The notes: generated by a model not told the origin, from the sequence alone. A DNA stretch of 64,000 bases from Legionella cherrii (GCF_900635815.1 NZ_LR134173.1:3580001-3644000), one strand, 5' to 3'; positions 47,662 through 59,162 are shown, counted from the stretch's first letter. Made by a program: numbers and translations.

Positions 47662-49242
47662 TCAAATGTCTTCAATTACCTCACACGTTAAAGTAAGTTT
47701 TAATCGCTCTGGCGTTGAGCTTATTTTATTTTCAGGGAATATAATGCGAAATCCAGGCTCCAAAATCTGCCCTCGAGGATTTAATGAGATTTCAGAGGCA
47801 CGAATCTCAGCTCGTCTTTGTGCCAATAAGCGATACAGCATTAATACGTTTTTGCTATTTTGCAATTTTAACTGGCATTGTTGTAGATATTTCTTTGCCT
47901 TTTGCGCATAAAAAGCCGGGTCTTGCTGTTGAGATATGAGGTTTTTAAGTAATTTTTTAGCAGCCCAGTCCGTCGATTGATTGAGGTTTTCCTTAAATAC
48001 CTCAAGCCAGTTCGATGTCGCTGTATTAGGAAGTAAACGCAAAAGCCTGCAACGAGCTGAGGAAAATATTGGATTGGTCATATCTACGTCTAAAACATCC
48101 ATCATAAACTTCGAATCAATGATCCCATTTTTTAGGAGATTAGCTATTGCTAACTGATCTGATTTAGCCTTAACTGGAGTAAGCCAGGCGTGATCTGCAT
48201 CGATCAAATCGGTTTCTGGAAAATGACTGCCTATCTCGTTTAATGCGGTTTGATATAAAGTTCTTGAAATCCTAATTGTTTGCTTTCTCTTAGCTTGCAA
48301 AAATCTTGAGTCAAGAAAAAACTCTATAGGAATATTTATTGTGGCATGTTGGCTGTCGTTGGGATAACTATCTGACATTAAATTTAATTCAACAGGACAA
48401 AATAAAGGACGGAGTTGTTCTTGTAATGAAAGCGATTTTTTACTTTGATTCAATTTTTGCAGCCCTATTAACACATTTTTAGCTAATTGCTCAGGAGGAA
48501 CCAATGTTTCTAAAATCTCTTGTAATGAGGCATCAGGATGGTGTCCACCAAAATCCAGTTGTCTCATAGGCTGCCACCAATCATTATGAGGTTGATCCAG
48601 TTCTTTCATAATGGGTCCGCCAGCACCATGACAACCTGAACAACGAAGTCGATTACCAAATTGTGGGTGCTTTGGATCGGCTTGGCGATGGAGCAATTCA
48701 TTATCGGCAAAAATATCAGACGAATCTCCCCGATAGAACCATTGCCCTTGGGAGCCATCACCTCGTAATTCATAGAAATTAAAAACTTCTTTCTTTGAAT
48801 CCCAAGCAAACGCTTCAACCATCAGTGAATCTTTTTCTGGATTCTGATCCGCGATTAAATCACCCACTGGTCCTATCGCTGTAAAATGCCCGAAGAAAAA
48901 ATCGCCTTCTTGAATGGGCCAATGAGCATCATCGATTTTTAACTCCCCCAAAGCCATTTCAAATAAACTAAAACTTCCCAGAGTTGGATTATGAAATCCA
49001 CGATTAGCAACTAATGTAGTTTTCAAGGTTAACCCTGAGTTTTTGAGCAATTGGCGCAATGCAAAAACATTTTGGGGACATGGTGCATCCGATAAAAGTA
49101 GACGTCCTAAAACATCCTCCGTTCGTCCAATAGTTTGTCCTGATGAATCAGTGAGGGAACAAGCGGCACCAATATTCTGAGAAAAAATTATGGTTAACAT
49201 GTTGAGAATCGCCAAACAATAAAATTTTCCTTTTTTCACCAT
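47662..49242 (-). CDS. Large exported protein with a single CxxCH heme motif
   Basis: 526 residues. A signal peptide (CLAILNMLTIIFSQNIGAA) is followed by a large domain of unknown fold and, at Cys201-His205, RCSGCHGAGGPIM, a canonical c-type heme site with Met212 as a possible distal ligand. The surrounding DWWQPMRQLDFGGHHPD and a long helical C-terminal half are not from a standard small cytochrome. AGAGGAAG precedes the ATG. A periplasmic redox or heme-dependent enzyme is likely, but the family was not recognised. It stands alone between convergent or distant genes. Confidence 0.75.
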   Translation of the reverse strand: MVKKGKFYCLAILNMLTIIFSQNIGAACSLTDSSGQTIGRTEDVLGRLLLSDAPCPQNVFALRQLLKNSGLTLKTTLVANRGFHNPTLGSFSLFEMALGELKIDDAHWPIQEGDFFFGHFTAIGPVGDLIADQNPEKDSLMVEAFAWDSKKEVFNFYELRGDGSQGQWFYRGDSSDIFADNELLHRQADPKHPQFGNRLRCSGCHGAGGPIMKELDQPHNDWWQPMRQLDFGGHHPDASLQEILETLVPPEQLAKNVLIGLQKLNQSKKSLSLQEQLRPLFCPVELNLMSDSYPNDSQHATINIPIEFFLDSRFLQAKRKQTIRISRTLYQTALNEIGSHFPETDLIDADHAWLTPVKAKSDQLAIANLLKNGIIDSKFMMDVLDVDMTNPIFSSARCRLLRLLPNTATSNWLEVFKENLNQSTDWAAKKLLKNLISQQQDPAFYAQKAKKYLQQCQLKLQNSKNVLMLYRLLAQRRAEIRASEISLNPRGQILEPGFRIIFPENKISSTPERLKLTLTCEVIEDI

Positions 49243-49751
49243 GACTTCCTCTTTTTTCTATTTCCCCAAATACTCGATTACACTACAAACGGTTTTCACT
49301 CAAAAAAAGGCATTTTTTTCATCCATTTGGGGGAACAGGTGTCAGTTACAAAAATCAATGAGCCTTTAGGGGGCAAGTGGTAAAGATCCATAGTTCGAAT
49401 AGGTAGTCTTTGATTCATTACCCTTGTCACTTGGGCAAATAGTTTTATTTTTAGGAAAAGAAAACCATAGCGATAAATAATCTTCTAGGGTATTCACCAA
49501 GTCCAAAGCCTCGAGCAACATAATATTCCCTTTGAATAGAGGCTTTGTTGAAAAAATCGTATCTACCCGACTATTTTTTCAATAAACCACTTAACAGAAA
49601 TCAAAACATCATAAAAGCAAATATTCCTGGAAGTCAAAAGAATAACTTAACTCACCGAAAGACAATCAATAAATCACTGCGACCAAAATAAATGCACTTT
49701 TTTCAAAAACTACTATACTTTTAAAACTTGGACGAACAGGAATTGAGTGAT
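49243..49751. other. Intergenic region without a gene
   Basis: About 500 bases. AAAGCCTC (49505-49512) and GAGGCTTT (49539-49546) form an 8-bp stem with no U-tract. TATACT at 49714-49719 is a plausible -10 for the gene at 49752. Nothing coding or RNA-like was recognised. Confidence 0.4.
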
Positions 49752-50282
49752 ATGGATGCCATTCAATTAGCACTGGATGTGCCTTTACAAAGAACGATTC
49801 AAAACTCGCATAGATTTTTTAAACGGCTTGAATTATCAGAAGCGGCTTATCCCTTATTAGTATCCCATCTAGAATGGCTAAGAAAAATAAATGCAGCACC
49901 TAACCCATTTGATGTAATGCATCAAAATGAGCAAAGAAAACAAGAATTCAAATTTTTATTTAAACATAACTTATTGTTTTTTCTAACAGTTACTCGACAA
50001 TTTAATGTCATTAATAAATTATTTAAAACGCCGTCATTCACTTCCAGATTACGTCATCTGTTTGCTTTAATTAGAAAAGCCCATTTTAAAGCCAGACAAA
50101 GAAAGAAAAAGCGTTGGCTATTTTTAAAATTCAAGGAAAAAACATTAGGTTATAACTTGGCAAGAACCATGCACGCATATCATACTCCCCAAAATCGCTT
50201 TGACAAAAAAAATCCTTATTCTTTATTTGGTGCACAAAACTCTAGGAAGATGAAAAAAAAACGGCCCTACCTACCCCGTTAA
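49752..50282 (+). CDS. Orphan basic protein
   Basis: About 176 residues, not recognised. N-terminal half helical and neutral (LEWLRKINAAPNPFDVM), C-terminal half very basic (KARQRKKKRWLFLKFKEK, then SRKMKKKRPYLPR), so nucleic-acid or membrane-surface binding is possible. No signal peptide. The frame extends to TTG 49728; ATG 49752 has a weak GAG just upstream. It is followed after 49 bases by another orphan gene on the same strand and may form a pair with it. Confidence 0.55.
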   Translation: MDAIQLALDVPLQRTIQNSHRFFKRLELSEAAYPLLVSHLEWLRKINAAPNPFDVMHQNEQRKQEFKFLFKHNLLFFLTVTRQFNVINKLFKTPSFTSRLRHLFALIRKAHFKARQRKKKRWLFLKFKEKTLGYNLARTMHAYHTPQNRFDKKNPYSLFGAQNSRKMKKKRPYLPR

Positions 50283-50331
50283 TATTGATTATGTAAGAAA
50301 CATTTTAAAAAAGATCCACAGAAGCGCCAAT

Positions 50332-50850
50332 ATGAAGTCACTGATTAACAAAACCTTACTCCGTGAAATCACAGCGATTCATCAGCATGCATCAAAAAAT
50401 AAAGCAACGCTTCATACCAGCTTTAATCCTAATGAAGGTCTAGATCCAAGATCCTCTGGATTTCTATCTGAATTGTTGGAGCAGGCTGATGCAGATGGTT
50501 TAGACCTTTCTGTTTTTAATTCATACAACCATTCATTTTTCGAATTAGCAGAAATCGACACAGAAGAGAGTACTGCTGCCAAAGAATTTCAGAACGGACT
50601 AGAAGAACTAAATCCTGAGCATCATGGATTACAAAACGAATGGTACTCAGCAAAAACTGATGATGCATTAACCGAGGATATAGAGACTGATTTAGATTTC
50701 TTGAAGTGTTCAGAACACTCTATAGACGGAAAAAAAAGCTTCTTTGATAACCCACGACTCACTTTCTTTTCAACCTTAGCTCAAAATAACAAGGAAATGG
50801 CTAGCGACATTATATCGCATCAAACCATGCAACTTAGGGTGGGCAGTTAA
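50332..50850 (+). CDS. Orphan acidic protein
   Basis: 172 residues, not recognised. Polar and acidic (AEIDTEESTAAKEFQNGLEELNPE, DALTEDIETDLDF), no signal peptide or membrane segment, predicted mostly helical or disordered. Its acidity contrasts with the basic protein encoded just upstream, so the two may bind each other. It is convergent with serS; a GCTGCAGC-rich inverted repeat follows the stop near 50873-50898. Confidence 0.55.
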   Translation: MKSLINKTLLREITAIHQHASKNKATLHTSFNPNEGLDPRSSGFLSELLEQADADGLDLSVFNSYNHSFFELAEIDTEESTAAKEFQNGLEELNPEHHGLQNEWYSAKTDDALTEDIETDLDFLKCSEHSIDGKKSFFDNPRLTFFSTLAQNNKEMASDIISHQTMQLRVGS

Positions 50851-50922
50851 AGGGCTGGTACTCTTGATTTTTTGCTGCAGCCAGCAGAAGCTGCAGCTCA
50901 TGGCAACTATTTTATTACCTAT

Positions 50923-52212
<1,290 letters not shown>

Positions 52213-52226
52213 TCACTCTAATCAAT

Positions 52227-52997
52227 TTATCGAACAATTCCACGTGTGGATTGATTTAATGCATCAATCATTAAAACAACTTCAGGGCATTCACTTTGCA
52301 TTAATTCTAATTCAGCAACTGCCTGTTGAACCGTTAATCCTTTGCGGAAAATTATTTTATAGGCACGTCGTAAACCATCAATTGCTTCAGATGAAAATCC
52401 TCGTCTACGTAATCCAACGGTATTAATACCACATGCAGAAGTTGTATCACCTGAAATCATGAGATAGGGAAGTACGTCTTTAGCTACATAAGAAGCTCTA
52501 GCAATAAACGCATAGGCACCTACATGGCAAAACTGATGGACTGCGGCATATCCGCCTATATTTGCATAATCACCGACGGTGACATGCCCAGATAATGCAG
52601 CGTAGCTAACTAATATAATTTGATTACCAATCATGCAATCATGCCCGACATGCGAATAAGCCATAAAGAAGTTCTTATTGCCGATACGGGTGACTCCTCC
52701 CCCTTTAACGGTTCCACGACTAATCATACAGTATTCGCGAATGATATTATCGTCACCGATTTCTAGGCGAGTGGATTCACCTTGATAGGTAATATCTTGG
52801 GGATCATCGCCCACTGAAGCAAACTGAAAAATTTTATTATTTTTTCCAATGGTGGTTGGGCCTTCAATGATTGCATAAGGACCAATCCAGGTATTTTCAC
52901 CTATTTCCACATCAGCCCCGATTACAGCACCAGGACCTACTGAAACCCCATTTGCCAGTTTTGCAGAGGGGTGAATTATTGCTCTTTCATCTATCAC
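52227..52997 (-). CDS. lpxA: UDP-N-acetylglucosamine acyltransferase LpxA
   Basis: 256 residues: a left-handed beta-helix of hexapeptide repeats (IHPSAKLANGVSVGPGAVIG, then IGENTWIGPYAIIEG) with the catalytic His region (AYSHVGHDCMIGNQ), and a helical C-terminus (RRGFSSEAIDGLRRAYKIIF). It catalyses the first step of lipid A synthesis. The start codon is GTG at 52997, which overlaps the fabZ stop, so translation is coupled to the fabZ region. lpxB does not follow; serS does. Confidence 0.97.
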   Translation of the reverse strand: MIDERAIIHPSAKLANGVSVGPGAVIGADVEIGENTWIGPYAIIEGPTTIGKNNKIFQFASVGDDPQDITYQGESTRLEIGDDNIIREYCMISRGTVKGGGVTRIGNKNFFMAYSHVGHDCMIGNQIILVSYAALSGHVTVGDYANIGGYAAVHQFCHVGAYAFIARASYVAKDVLPYLMISGDTTSACGINTVGLRRRGFSSEAIDGLRRAYKIIFRKGLTVQQAVAELELMQSECPEVVLMIDALNQSTRGIVR

Positions 52998-53446
52998 TTT
53001 TGAATTTCCTTTGCAGCACTTAATAAATCCGCGGAACAGGCCAGTTTATCACCTACATAAGCTTCGCCATGCATGCGCCAAAATTCTCTTTTCTTGCTAT
53101 TAACTTCACTTCCAAGCGTAATTGATCTCCGGGAGTAACTACATGTTTGAATTTCGCATTATCTATACCTGCAAAGAAATGCAAAATACCTTCATTTTCT
53201 TCAGGTGTTTGAGATAATCCTGCTAAAAGCCCACAAGCCTGTGCCAACGCTTCCAGCATCAATACGCCCGGCATAATTGGATTTTCCGGGAAATGACCGG
53301 TAAAAAAATTCTCGTTAATGGTGACGTTTTTAATAGCCGTCAATTGTTCAAATGGGTTTGAAATCAAGTACCCTGTCTACTAAGATCATGGGGTACCGAT
53401 GCGGCAATATACTAAAAATCTGTTTTATATCTACAGGTTCACTCAT
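52994..53446 (-). pseudogene. fabZ: fabZ, (3R)-hydroxyacyl-ACP dehydratase, broken by two frameshifts
   Basis: Three frames in series give a full FabZ. Frame one, from ATG 53446, reads [20 protein letters not shown] and on to DRVLDFKPI, then stops. Frame two begins [10 protein letters not shown] and contains the catalytic His region [15 protein letters not shown] and Glu of MLEALAQA; it ends ARKENFG. Frame three gives [18 protein letters not shown] to the TGA at 52994. The changes are one extra base near 53353 and one missing base in the T-run at 53089-53092, which cancel. The longest single frame is only 104 codons. fabZ is normally needed for unsaturated and saturated fatty-acid elongation. 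A sequencing error is the simplest explanation. Confidence 0.85.
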
Positions 53447-53564
53447 ACGCAGTTTCTCGCTTTAATAAGTACGCTTAGTATGGCCCAAAACGGAGTCCAA
53501 AGGAAAAACATTATCCTGATTTAGCAGGTTCAAATCAATTGTTAATGCTAAAAACTTATTCTTC

Positions 53565-54584
53565 TCATTCAATACTACTCAATTTTTTCTCTAAGGCGCC
53601 AAGCTTTACCATATAATCATCCAATCGTTTAAATCGTGCCGCGTTACGACGCCAGCGATGATGTTCATGCACTAGAGTACCAGACGAATAAATCCCAGGT
53701 TTGGCTAGCGATTTGCTGACTGTAGACATTCCGGTAATCACTACGTCATCCGCCAAGTGTACATGAGCAGCAATACAACTCGCGCCACCGATGATACAAT
53801 CTGCTCCTATTTGCGCATATGCACCTATAGCCGCGCATCCTGCAATAATTGTATTCTTACCAACCAACACGTCATGCGCAACCTGAACCAAATTATCAAT
53901 ACAAACCCCTTCTCCTAAATAAGTATCGCTTAATGAACCACGATCAATGACAGTATTCGAGCCTATGTGTACTTGATTTTCGATAACAACAGCACCTGCA
54001 TTAAAGCCTTGTTGCCAATGTCCCTGTTGTTTTAAATAATTAAATGGAGAAGCACCAATGACGCAGCCAGAATTTATGATTATTTGAGCACCCAGCTGAC
54101 ATCCTGAATGAATCACTACCTCATGCCCAATTTGACTGTTTTTACCAATTCGTACGGAGGATTCAATGACACTATTCGCTCCAATGGTCACTCCATCAGC
54201 CAATTGTGCATTAGCACCAATAACACTATAGGCACCTATTGATACACCGTGTCCTAACTGAGCAGATTCATGAACCATAGCCGTTGGATCAATACCCGAA
54301 ACTGCAGGCACAGGAGCTGATAAAAGCTGGGCAGCATGCATCATTGCTTGTGACGGATGTGCTACAACAATACAGTTTCCTGGACATAAATGGCGATGTT
54401 CTGATTTGAGCAGCACCGCACCAGCTAATGTGGTACCCAGAATTGGGAGTAACGCCGAATTATCATAATAAGCAACATCCTGTGATGTAGCTCGAGCGAG
54501 AGAGGCATAACAAAAAATGGCGTGATTGGCATTTCCATGCCACACGCCACCTAAATGATTAGCTAATTCTGCTAACGTCAGCAA
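53565..54584 (-). CDS. lpxD: UDP-3-O-acylglucosamine N-acyltransferase LpxD
   Basis: 339 residues: an N-terminal uridine-binding domain (LTLAELANHLGGVWHGN start), a left-handed beta-helix of hexapeptides (GVSIGAYSVIGANAQLADGV) with the catalytic His in VAHDVLVGKNTIIAGC, and a short C-terminal helix. It adds the second hydroxyacyl chain in lipid A synthesis. The start appears to be TTG at 54584, 14 bases after the skp stop, with no clear ribosome-binding site, so coupling to skp is likely. Confidence 0.95.
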   Translation of the reverse strand: MLTLAELANHLGGVWHGNANHAIFCYASLARATSQDVAYYDNSALLPILGTTLAGAVLLKSEHRHLCPGNCIVVAHPSQAMMHAAQLLSAPVPAVSGIDPTAMVHESAQLGHGVSIGAYSVIGANAQLADGVTIGANSVIESSVRIGKNSQIGHEVVIHSGCQLGAQIIINSGCVIGASPFNYLKQQGHWQQGFNAGAVVIENQVHIGSNTVIDRGSLSDTYLGEGVCIDNLVQVAHDVLVGKNTIIAGCAAIGAYAQIGADCIIGGASCIAAHVHLADDVVITGMSTVSKSLAKPGIYSSGTLVHEHHRWRRNAARFKRLDDYMVKLGALEKKLSSIE

Positions 54585-54598
54585 TTTTACATCGCCGG

Positions 54599-55099
54599 TT
54601 AATTAATTGCTTTAACAACTTTATCAGTTACATCAAGAGTAGTTGCACTGAAAGGAGCAGCATCTTTTTGTACAATAAGATCGTACTTGTCATCTTTAGC
54701 AACTTTTGCAATTGCTGCACGGACTTTAGCATACAATGCTTCCATTGCTTCATTATTTGCAGTGCTTAATTCTTGTTGGTATTGCTGACCATCACGCTCA
54801 AATTGTTGTTGTGCACTCACAATTTTCTTTTCCATCTCTTTCTTTTGAGCGGCGCTCAGAATCGCGCTATCACGCTTAAATTTTTCCATGTCCGCTTTAA
54901 TGCCAGCTTCAACAGCAACAAGCTTATCGCGACGTGGCTTAAACTCTTTCTCTAATTTTTTTTGGATTTCTTTGATTTGACTGGAAGTCTGCATTATTTT
55001 TTGCAGATCAACTACACCAATTTTTGCTGCATCAGCAAATGCACTTGTGCCAAATATGCTGAAAACAAAGGCCACTAAGACCAGACCTAACCGCTTCAT
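54599..55099 (-). CDS. skp: Periplasmic chaperone Skp/OmpH
   Basis: 166 residues: a signal peptide (MKRLGLVLVAFVFSIFGTSAFA), then AKIGVVDLQKIMQTSSQIKEI and a long coiled-coil tentacle region (KKLEKEFKPRRDKLVAVEAG), ending with VQKDAAPFSATTLDVTDKV. Skp trimers hold unfolded outer-membrane proteins for BamA. GGGAG precedes ATG 55099. It lies between bamA and lpxD in the usual order. Confidence 0.95.
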   Translation of the reverse strand: MKRLGLVLVAFVFSIFGTSAFADAAKIGVVDLQKIMQTSSQIKEIQKKLEKEFKPRRDKLVAVEAGIKADMEKFKRDSAILSAAQKKEMEKKIVSAQQQFERDGQQYQQELSTANNEAMEALYAKVRAAIAKVAKDDKYDLIVQKDAAPFSATTLDVTDKVVKAIN

Positions 55100-55246
55100 A
55101 ACTAATCTCCCAAAATTAAAGAGCATGATGCTAGCACAATTCGCAATAGGTTGCGATATGTACAGCATGATTTTCGATAATTTTGTAACAAATAATATTC
55201 TCCATCTTTTCTCCCAGAATGGGGAGAAAAGAAAGAAAATTATCAG

Positions 55247-57559
55247 TTAAAATCCTGAAGATAGAGCAAATTGGAAGAATTGCTTTTGATCGAAAGGTTG
55301 AGGATTCAATGCCTTAGCCAAGCTAAATGCCAGCGGACCGAATGGAGAACGCCATTCAAGTGAAAGACCTGCCGAATATCTTATAGGACCTTCATATTTA
55401 CCAGTCAAAGTAGGTAAGGTATTCACCGCAAATACGTTACCCGCATCCACAAAGGCAGTTGTTCTCACATTATCTCGACTTAAAGGATAAGGCAATATAA
55501 TTCCCGCCGTACCGCTGAGTAATAAGTTACCCCCCACAGAATTACGGTAATTATCCAATGGTCCTAAAGAGTAGCTGTCATATCCACGAACCTGGCCTGG
55601 TTGTGCTATACCCCCCGCATAGTAGTTTTCAAAGAATGGCAATCCTTTATTGTTAAAAGAATTTCCATAACCTGCAAAACCTTGTAAGGAGAAGATCCAT
55701 CCTCTTGTTATCGGTTGGTACAAACGCGCTTGATAAGAGCCTTTAAAGTAAGACAACGAATCTGAAGTCGCAGGTAAGGCGATCACACCCGAAATTTGCT
55801 GGTTAATCCCTCTTGTAGGATAAGGAAATTGATCATAGCTGTTCCTGCTCCAACCTGTAGATAAACGAATTTCCTGGAAATGGGTTCCATACATCTGCAC
55901 AAAATTCTGAATGGGTACTACATAACCAACACTCTTGATTTCTACATCTTGATATCCATAGCCCAATTGCCATCTACTGGTTTCCCCAAGGGGGATACTA
56001 TAATTCACATCAGCACCAAAACGGTTGGAGTTGTAAGTACTGACGTTAAGGTTTCTCGGATCAACGCGAGCATAATAAAGATTTAAGCCGCGTCCTATAC
56101 CTGTATCGGTATAAAAGGGATTATAATAATTTACTGTATAGTCCTGTCCCCATTTGCTCGCAGTAAATGCAGCCCCCATAGAACGTCCAGTACCCATAAA
56201 ATTATGTTGATTCACTGAAGCATTTAATTGATAGCCATTAGTACCATACCCAATAGAAGCACTTGCTTCTGCTGAAGGCGCTTCTTCTACGTTAACATCC
56301 AAATCCACTTGGTTATTTGCTTCTGGCACAGGATTAGTCTTTACGTCAACATTTTTTAAATAACCTAATAAGCGCAATTGCCGTTCAGATTCTTTAATAT
56401 TATGCAGCGATAAAAGTCCTCCCTCATCCTGACGAATGACACTTCGCAATACATAATCACTGGTTTTGGTATTGCCATGAAACTTGATGCGACGAACATA
56501 AACATGGCGGCCAGGTTGTACAATAAATGCAATAAATACGGTTTTATTATTCTCGTCTATCTGTGGTTCAGCATTAATGGCAGGGAATCCATAACCGATA
56601 TCACCTAAAGCCAAACCAATAGCAGAAATTGAATCAGTTACTTTTTTACGTGAAAAAACAGCACCTTTTTTGACTTGAATTAAGGAATTAATTTTCTCCG
56701 GAGGCAATATCGGCTTCCCTACTACTTTATAGCCTGAAAAATGATATTGAGGCCCCTCTTCGATATGAACATTGATATAAACGTCTTTTCTATCTGGCGA
56801 CAGTAATACTTGAGAGGAGATAATTTTAAACTTCAAATAACCTCTATCCAGGTAAAAAGAACGCAATGCTTCTAAAGACGCATCCATACCTGATTTAGAA
56901 TACTGATCTTTTTTAGTAAAGTAAGTAAAGATACCCGATTTGGAGAGAGTAAACTCGGGTAATAATTCATTGGTAGTAAAGTCGTGATTACCTATTATTT
57001 TGATTTGTTTGATACGGGAGACACGCCCCTCAGAAATAGTAATGGTAATACCAACTCTATTATCGGTTAAAGGGCTAACTCGAGTTTCGATACGCGCGTT
57101 ATATTTTCCTCTCGCGTTATAGGCTTGTTTCAATTCCTTTTCTAAACGCTCCAAAGTAGATGTCTGGAAAACACGGCCTTTGACTAAACCCATTTCTTTA
57201 AGGAAGTCTTTCATCTTGTCACTAGGAATTTCTTTATTCCCGACAACACTAATAGAACCTATAGTTGCTCTTTCAACCACATTGACAATTAAAGTGTTAC
57301 CTTGACGTTCTAATGAAACAGACTGAAAAAAACCGGTATCATAAAGGGTGCGAATAATCTCAGCAGTTGATTCAGGGCCAATCTCTTCTCCAACCTGGAC
57401 AGGGATATAATTGAGTACTGTTCCAGTTGAAACACGTTGCAAGCCTGTCACTTTAATACCGCGAACGACGAAAGTATCTGCTGCTATTGTTTGTGAAGAC
57501 CAGGCTATGAGCGAGGAACAACAAACACCTAATATAAACTTACTACTGATTTTTTTCAT
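55247..57559 (-). CDS. bamA: Outer-membrane assembly factor BamA
   Basis: 770 residues: a signal peptide, five POTRA domains (the first starts TFVVRGIKVTGLQRVSTGTV) and the C-terminal 16-strand Omp85 barrel with the RGY/VRGYDSYSLGP segment (loop 6) and a terminal Phe (FFQFALSSGF). It inserts barrel proteins into the outer membrane. The ATG at 57559 begins the signal peptide; the frame extends to 57601 but lacks a ribosome-binding site. It follows rseP on the same strand. Confidence 0.97.
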   Translation of the reverse strand: MKKISSKFILGVCCSSLIAWSSQTIAADTFVVRGIKVTGLQRVSTGTVLNYIPVQVGEEIGPESTAEIIRTLYDTGFFQSVSLERQGNTLIVNVVERATIGSISVVGNKEIPSDKMKDFLKEMGLVKGRVFQTSTLERLEKELKQAYNARGKYNARIETRVSPLTDNRVGITITISEGRVSRIKQIKIIGNHDFTTNELLPEFTLSKSGIFTYFTKKDQYSKSGMDASLEALRSFYLDRGYLKFKIISSQVLLSPDRKDVYINVHIEEGPQYHFSGYKVVGKPILPPEKINSLIQVKKGAVFSRKKVTDSISAIGLALGDIGYGFPAINAEPQIDENNKTVFIAFIVQPGRHVYVRRIKFHGNTKTSDYVLRSVIRQDEGGLLSLHNIKESERQLRLLGYLKNVDVKTNPVPEANNQVDLDVNVEEAPSAEASASIGYGTNGYQLNASVNQHNFMGTGRSMGAAFTASKWGQDYTVNYYNPFYTDTGIGRGLNLYYARVDPRNLNVSTYNSNRFGADVNYSIPLGETSRWQLGYGYQDVEIKSVGYVVPIQNFVQMYGTHFQEIRLSTGWSRNSYDQFPYPTRGINQQISGVIALPATSDSLSYFKGSYQARLYQPITRGWIFSLQGFAGYGNSFNNKGLPFFENYYAGGIAQPGQVRGYDSYSLGPLDNYRNSVGGNLLLSGTAGIILPYPLSRDNVRTTAFVDAGNVFAVNTLPTLTGKYEGPIRYSAGLSLEWRSPFGPLAFSLAKALNPQPFDQKQFFQFALSSGF

Positions 57560-57809
57560 TATTATTTTACGCCCAGTACTACGTGTACTATTAACTCTCA
57601 AATTTGGTACACTGAAAATTGAAACACTTTTTATAGGAAGTAGAAACTACTGTCAAGTTTTTGTTCCCTGACTTTGCCAATACTTTGCGATTAATGACTT
57701 GATTCATCTATCCAAGAAACCTAAAAGGCTATTTAACCTATGTCTTTTTTCGTCTCAGGACAAAAGATCAAGCCGACCTAAAATCTAGCTTTACGAAGTT
57801 TTTCGAATA

Positions 57810-59162
57810 TTATCCTGCAAGTCTAGATAAATCATTAGACAACGCGATAAACATTAGGGCTGCTAAGAGCAATAAACCTAAATAGGCTCCTGCTGATTTT
57901 AAACCATCAGATAAAGGTTTACGTCGAATTGCTTCCAAAAGATAATACATCAAGTGACCGCCATCCAGCATCGGAATAGGTAATAAATTTAATGCACCTA
58001 AACTAATACTGACCAAAGCCAGAAAAAATAGATAAGTGCTTAACCCACTACGCCCTGAATCACCCGCCCCCTGAGCGATACCCACTGGCCCACTAATACT
58101 ATTTAATCCCAATTTACCCGTAACTAACCGCCCCATTAAAATAAATGTAGTGCCAGTTAGTTGCACCGTTTGTCTTAATGCAGTACCTACGGCAGTTAAA
58201 GGATCTTCTCTCTCCATTCGTAACCAATGTGCTGGCCATTTTACTTTTTGTGAGCGAACTCCCAAAAACCCTTCAATTTTATCCTTATTTTTCTGACTGC
58301 CAGTTTGTACTACAACATTTTGTATACTGCCGTTTCTGTTAATCGATAAAGTTAATTGTTGATTAGGGCGAGTTTGTACGTAATCCACTAAAAACAACCA
58401 ATCATCAAAAGGTTTTCCATCAACACTTAATATTTTATCGCCATTCTCAAGCCCTGCTTTCGCCGCCGGAGAATTAGGAACTACCTCACCCACTATAGGG
58501 GGGATTGAAGGAATAAACGGTTGAATTCCAAGGCTTTCAAGTGGATCAGGCTTTTTGCTGTCTAATTGCCAATTGGCCAAAGGCAATAATACCTGCCGTT
58601 CCTTTCCGTTTACCAAAGATTTTATTGTTAACTGAATTGTTTCTTGAGAACCAACAAGAGGCATGAGCGCATACTGGAAATCCCGCCAACTGTTTATCTT
58701 GGTATTATTCAATGCAATAATTTCTTCTTTTGCATTGAGTCCAGCATGTGCCGCGATACTATTGGGTTTCACTGATTCGATCATCGGTGCTAATGATTGC
58801 ATCCCAATAATCAAGACGAACCATAACGCAACAAAAGCAAAAATGAAATTGAAAAAAGGCCCTGCAAGTACGATTGCGGCTCTTTTCCACAAAGATTGAT
58901 TATTAAAGGCCAAATGGCGCTCTTTTTCGTCTACATCTCCCTCTGATTCATCAAGCATTTTGACATAGCCGCCCAGAGGAAATAACGACCAGGCATACTC
59001 AGTTCCTTTTTTGTCACGCCAACGCGCTAAGATAGGGCCAAAACCAAAAGAAAAGCGTAGGACTTTAACGCCACACCAACGCGCCACTTGAAAATGACCA
59101 TACTCATGTACCGTAACTAACAAGACCAACGCCAAAAGAAAATACAGCAATGTTGAAAGCAT
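57810..59162 (-). CDS. rseP: Site-2 protease RseP
   Basis: 450 residues with the membrane zinc site HEYGH (19-23), two tandem PDZ domains (about 115-290, with IPPIVGEVVPNSPAAKAGLENGDK), and LLPIPMLDGGHLMYY carrying the third zinc ligand. It cleaves the membrane anti-sigma factor RseA-type and old signal peptides. AGGATAG precedes the ATG. In many bacteria dxr lies between cdsA and rseP; here there is only a 149-base gap. Confidence 0.96.
   Translation of the reverse strand: MLSTLLYFLLALVLLVTVHEYGHFQVARWCGVKVLRFSFGFGPILARWRDKKGTEYAWSLFPLGGYVKMLDESEGDVDEKERHLAFNNQSLWKRAAIVLAGPFFNFIFAFVALWFVLIIGMQSLAPMIESVKPNSIAAHAGLNAKEEIIALNNTKINSWRDFQYALMPLVGSQETIQLTIKSLVNGKERQVLLPLANWQLDSKKPDPLESLGIQPFIPSIPPIVGEVVPNSPAAKAGLENGDKILSVDGKPFDDWLFLVDYVQTRPNQQLTLSINRNGSIQNVVVQTGSQKNKDKIEGFLGVRSQKVKWPAHWLRMEREDPLTAVGTALRQTVQLTGTTFILMGRLVTGKLGLNSISGPVGIAQGAGDSGRSGLSTYLFFLALVSISLGALNLLPIPMLDGGHLMYYLLEAIRRKPLSDGLKSAGAYLGLLLLAALMFIALSNDLSRLAG

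Noticed and set aside
53053..53367. Treating the 104-codon frame as a complete fabZ
   Set aside because: It lacks the conserved ILPHRYPM start and the EFWRMHGEA end, both of which are present in neighbouring frames.
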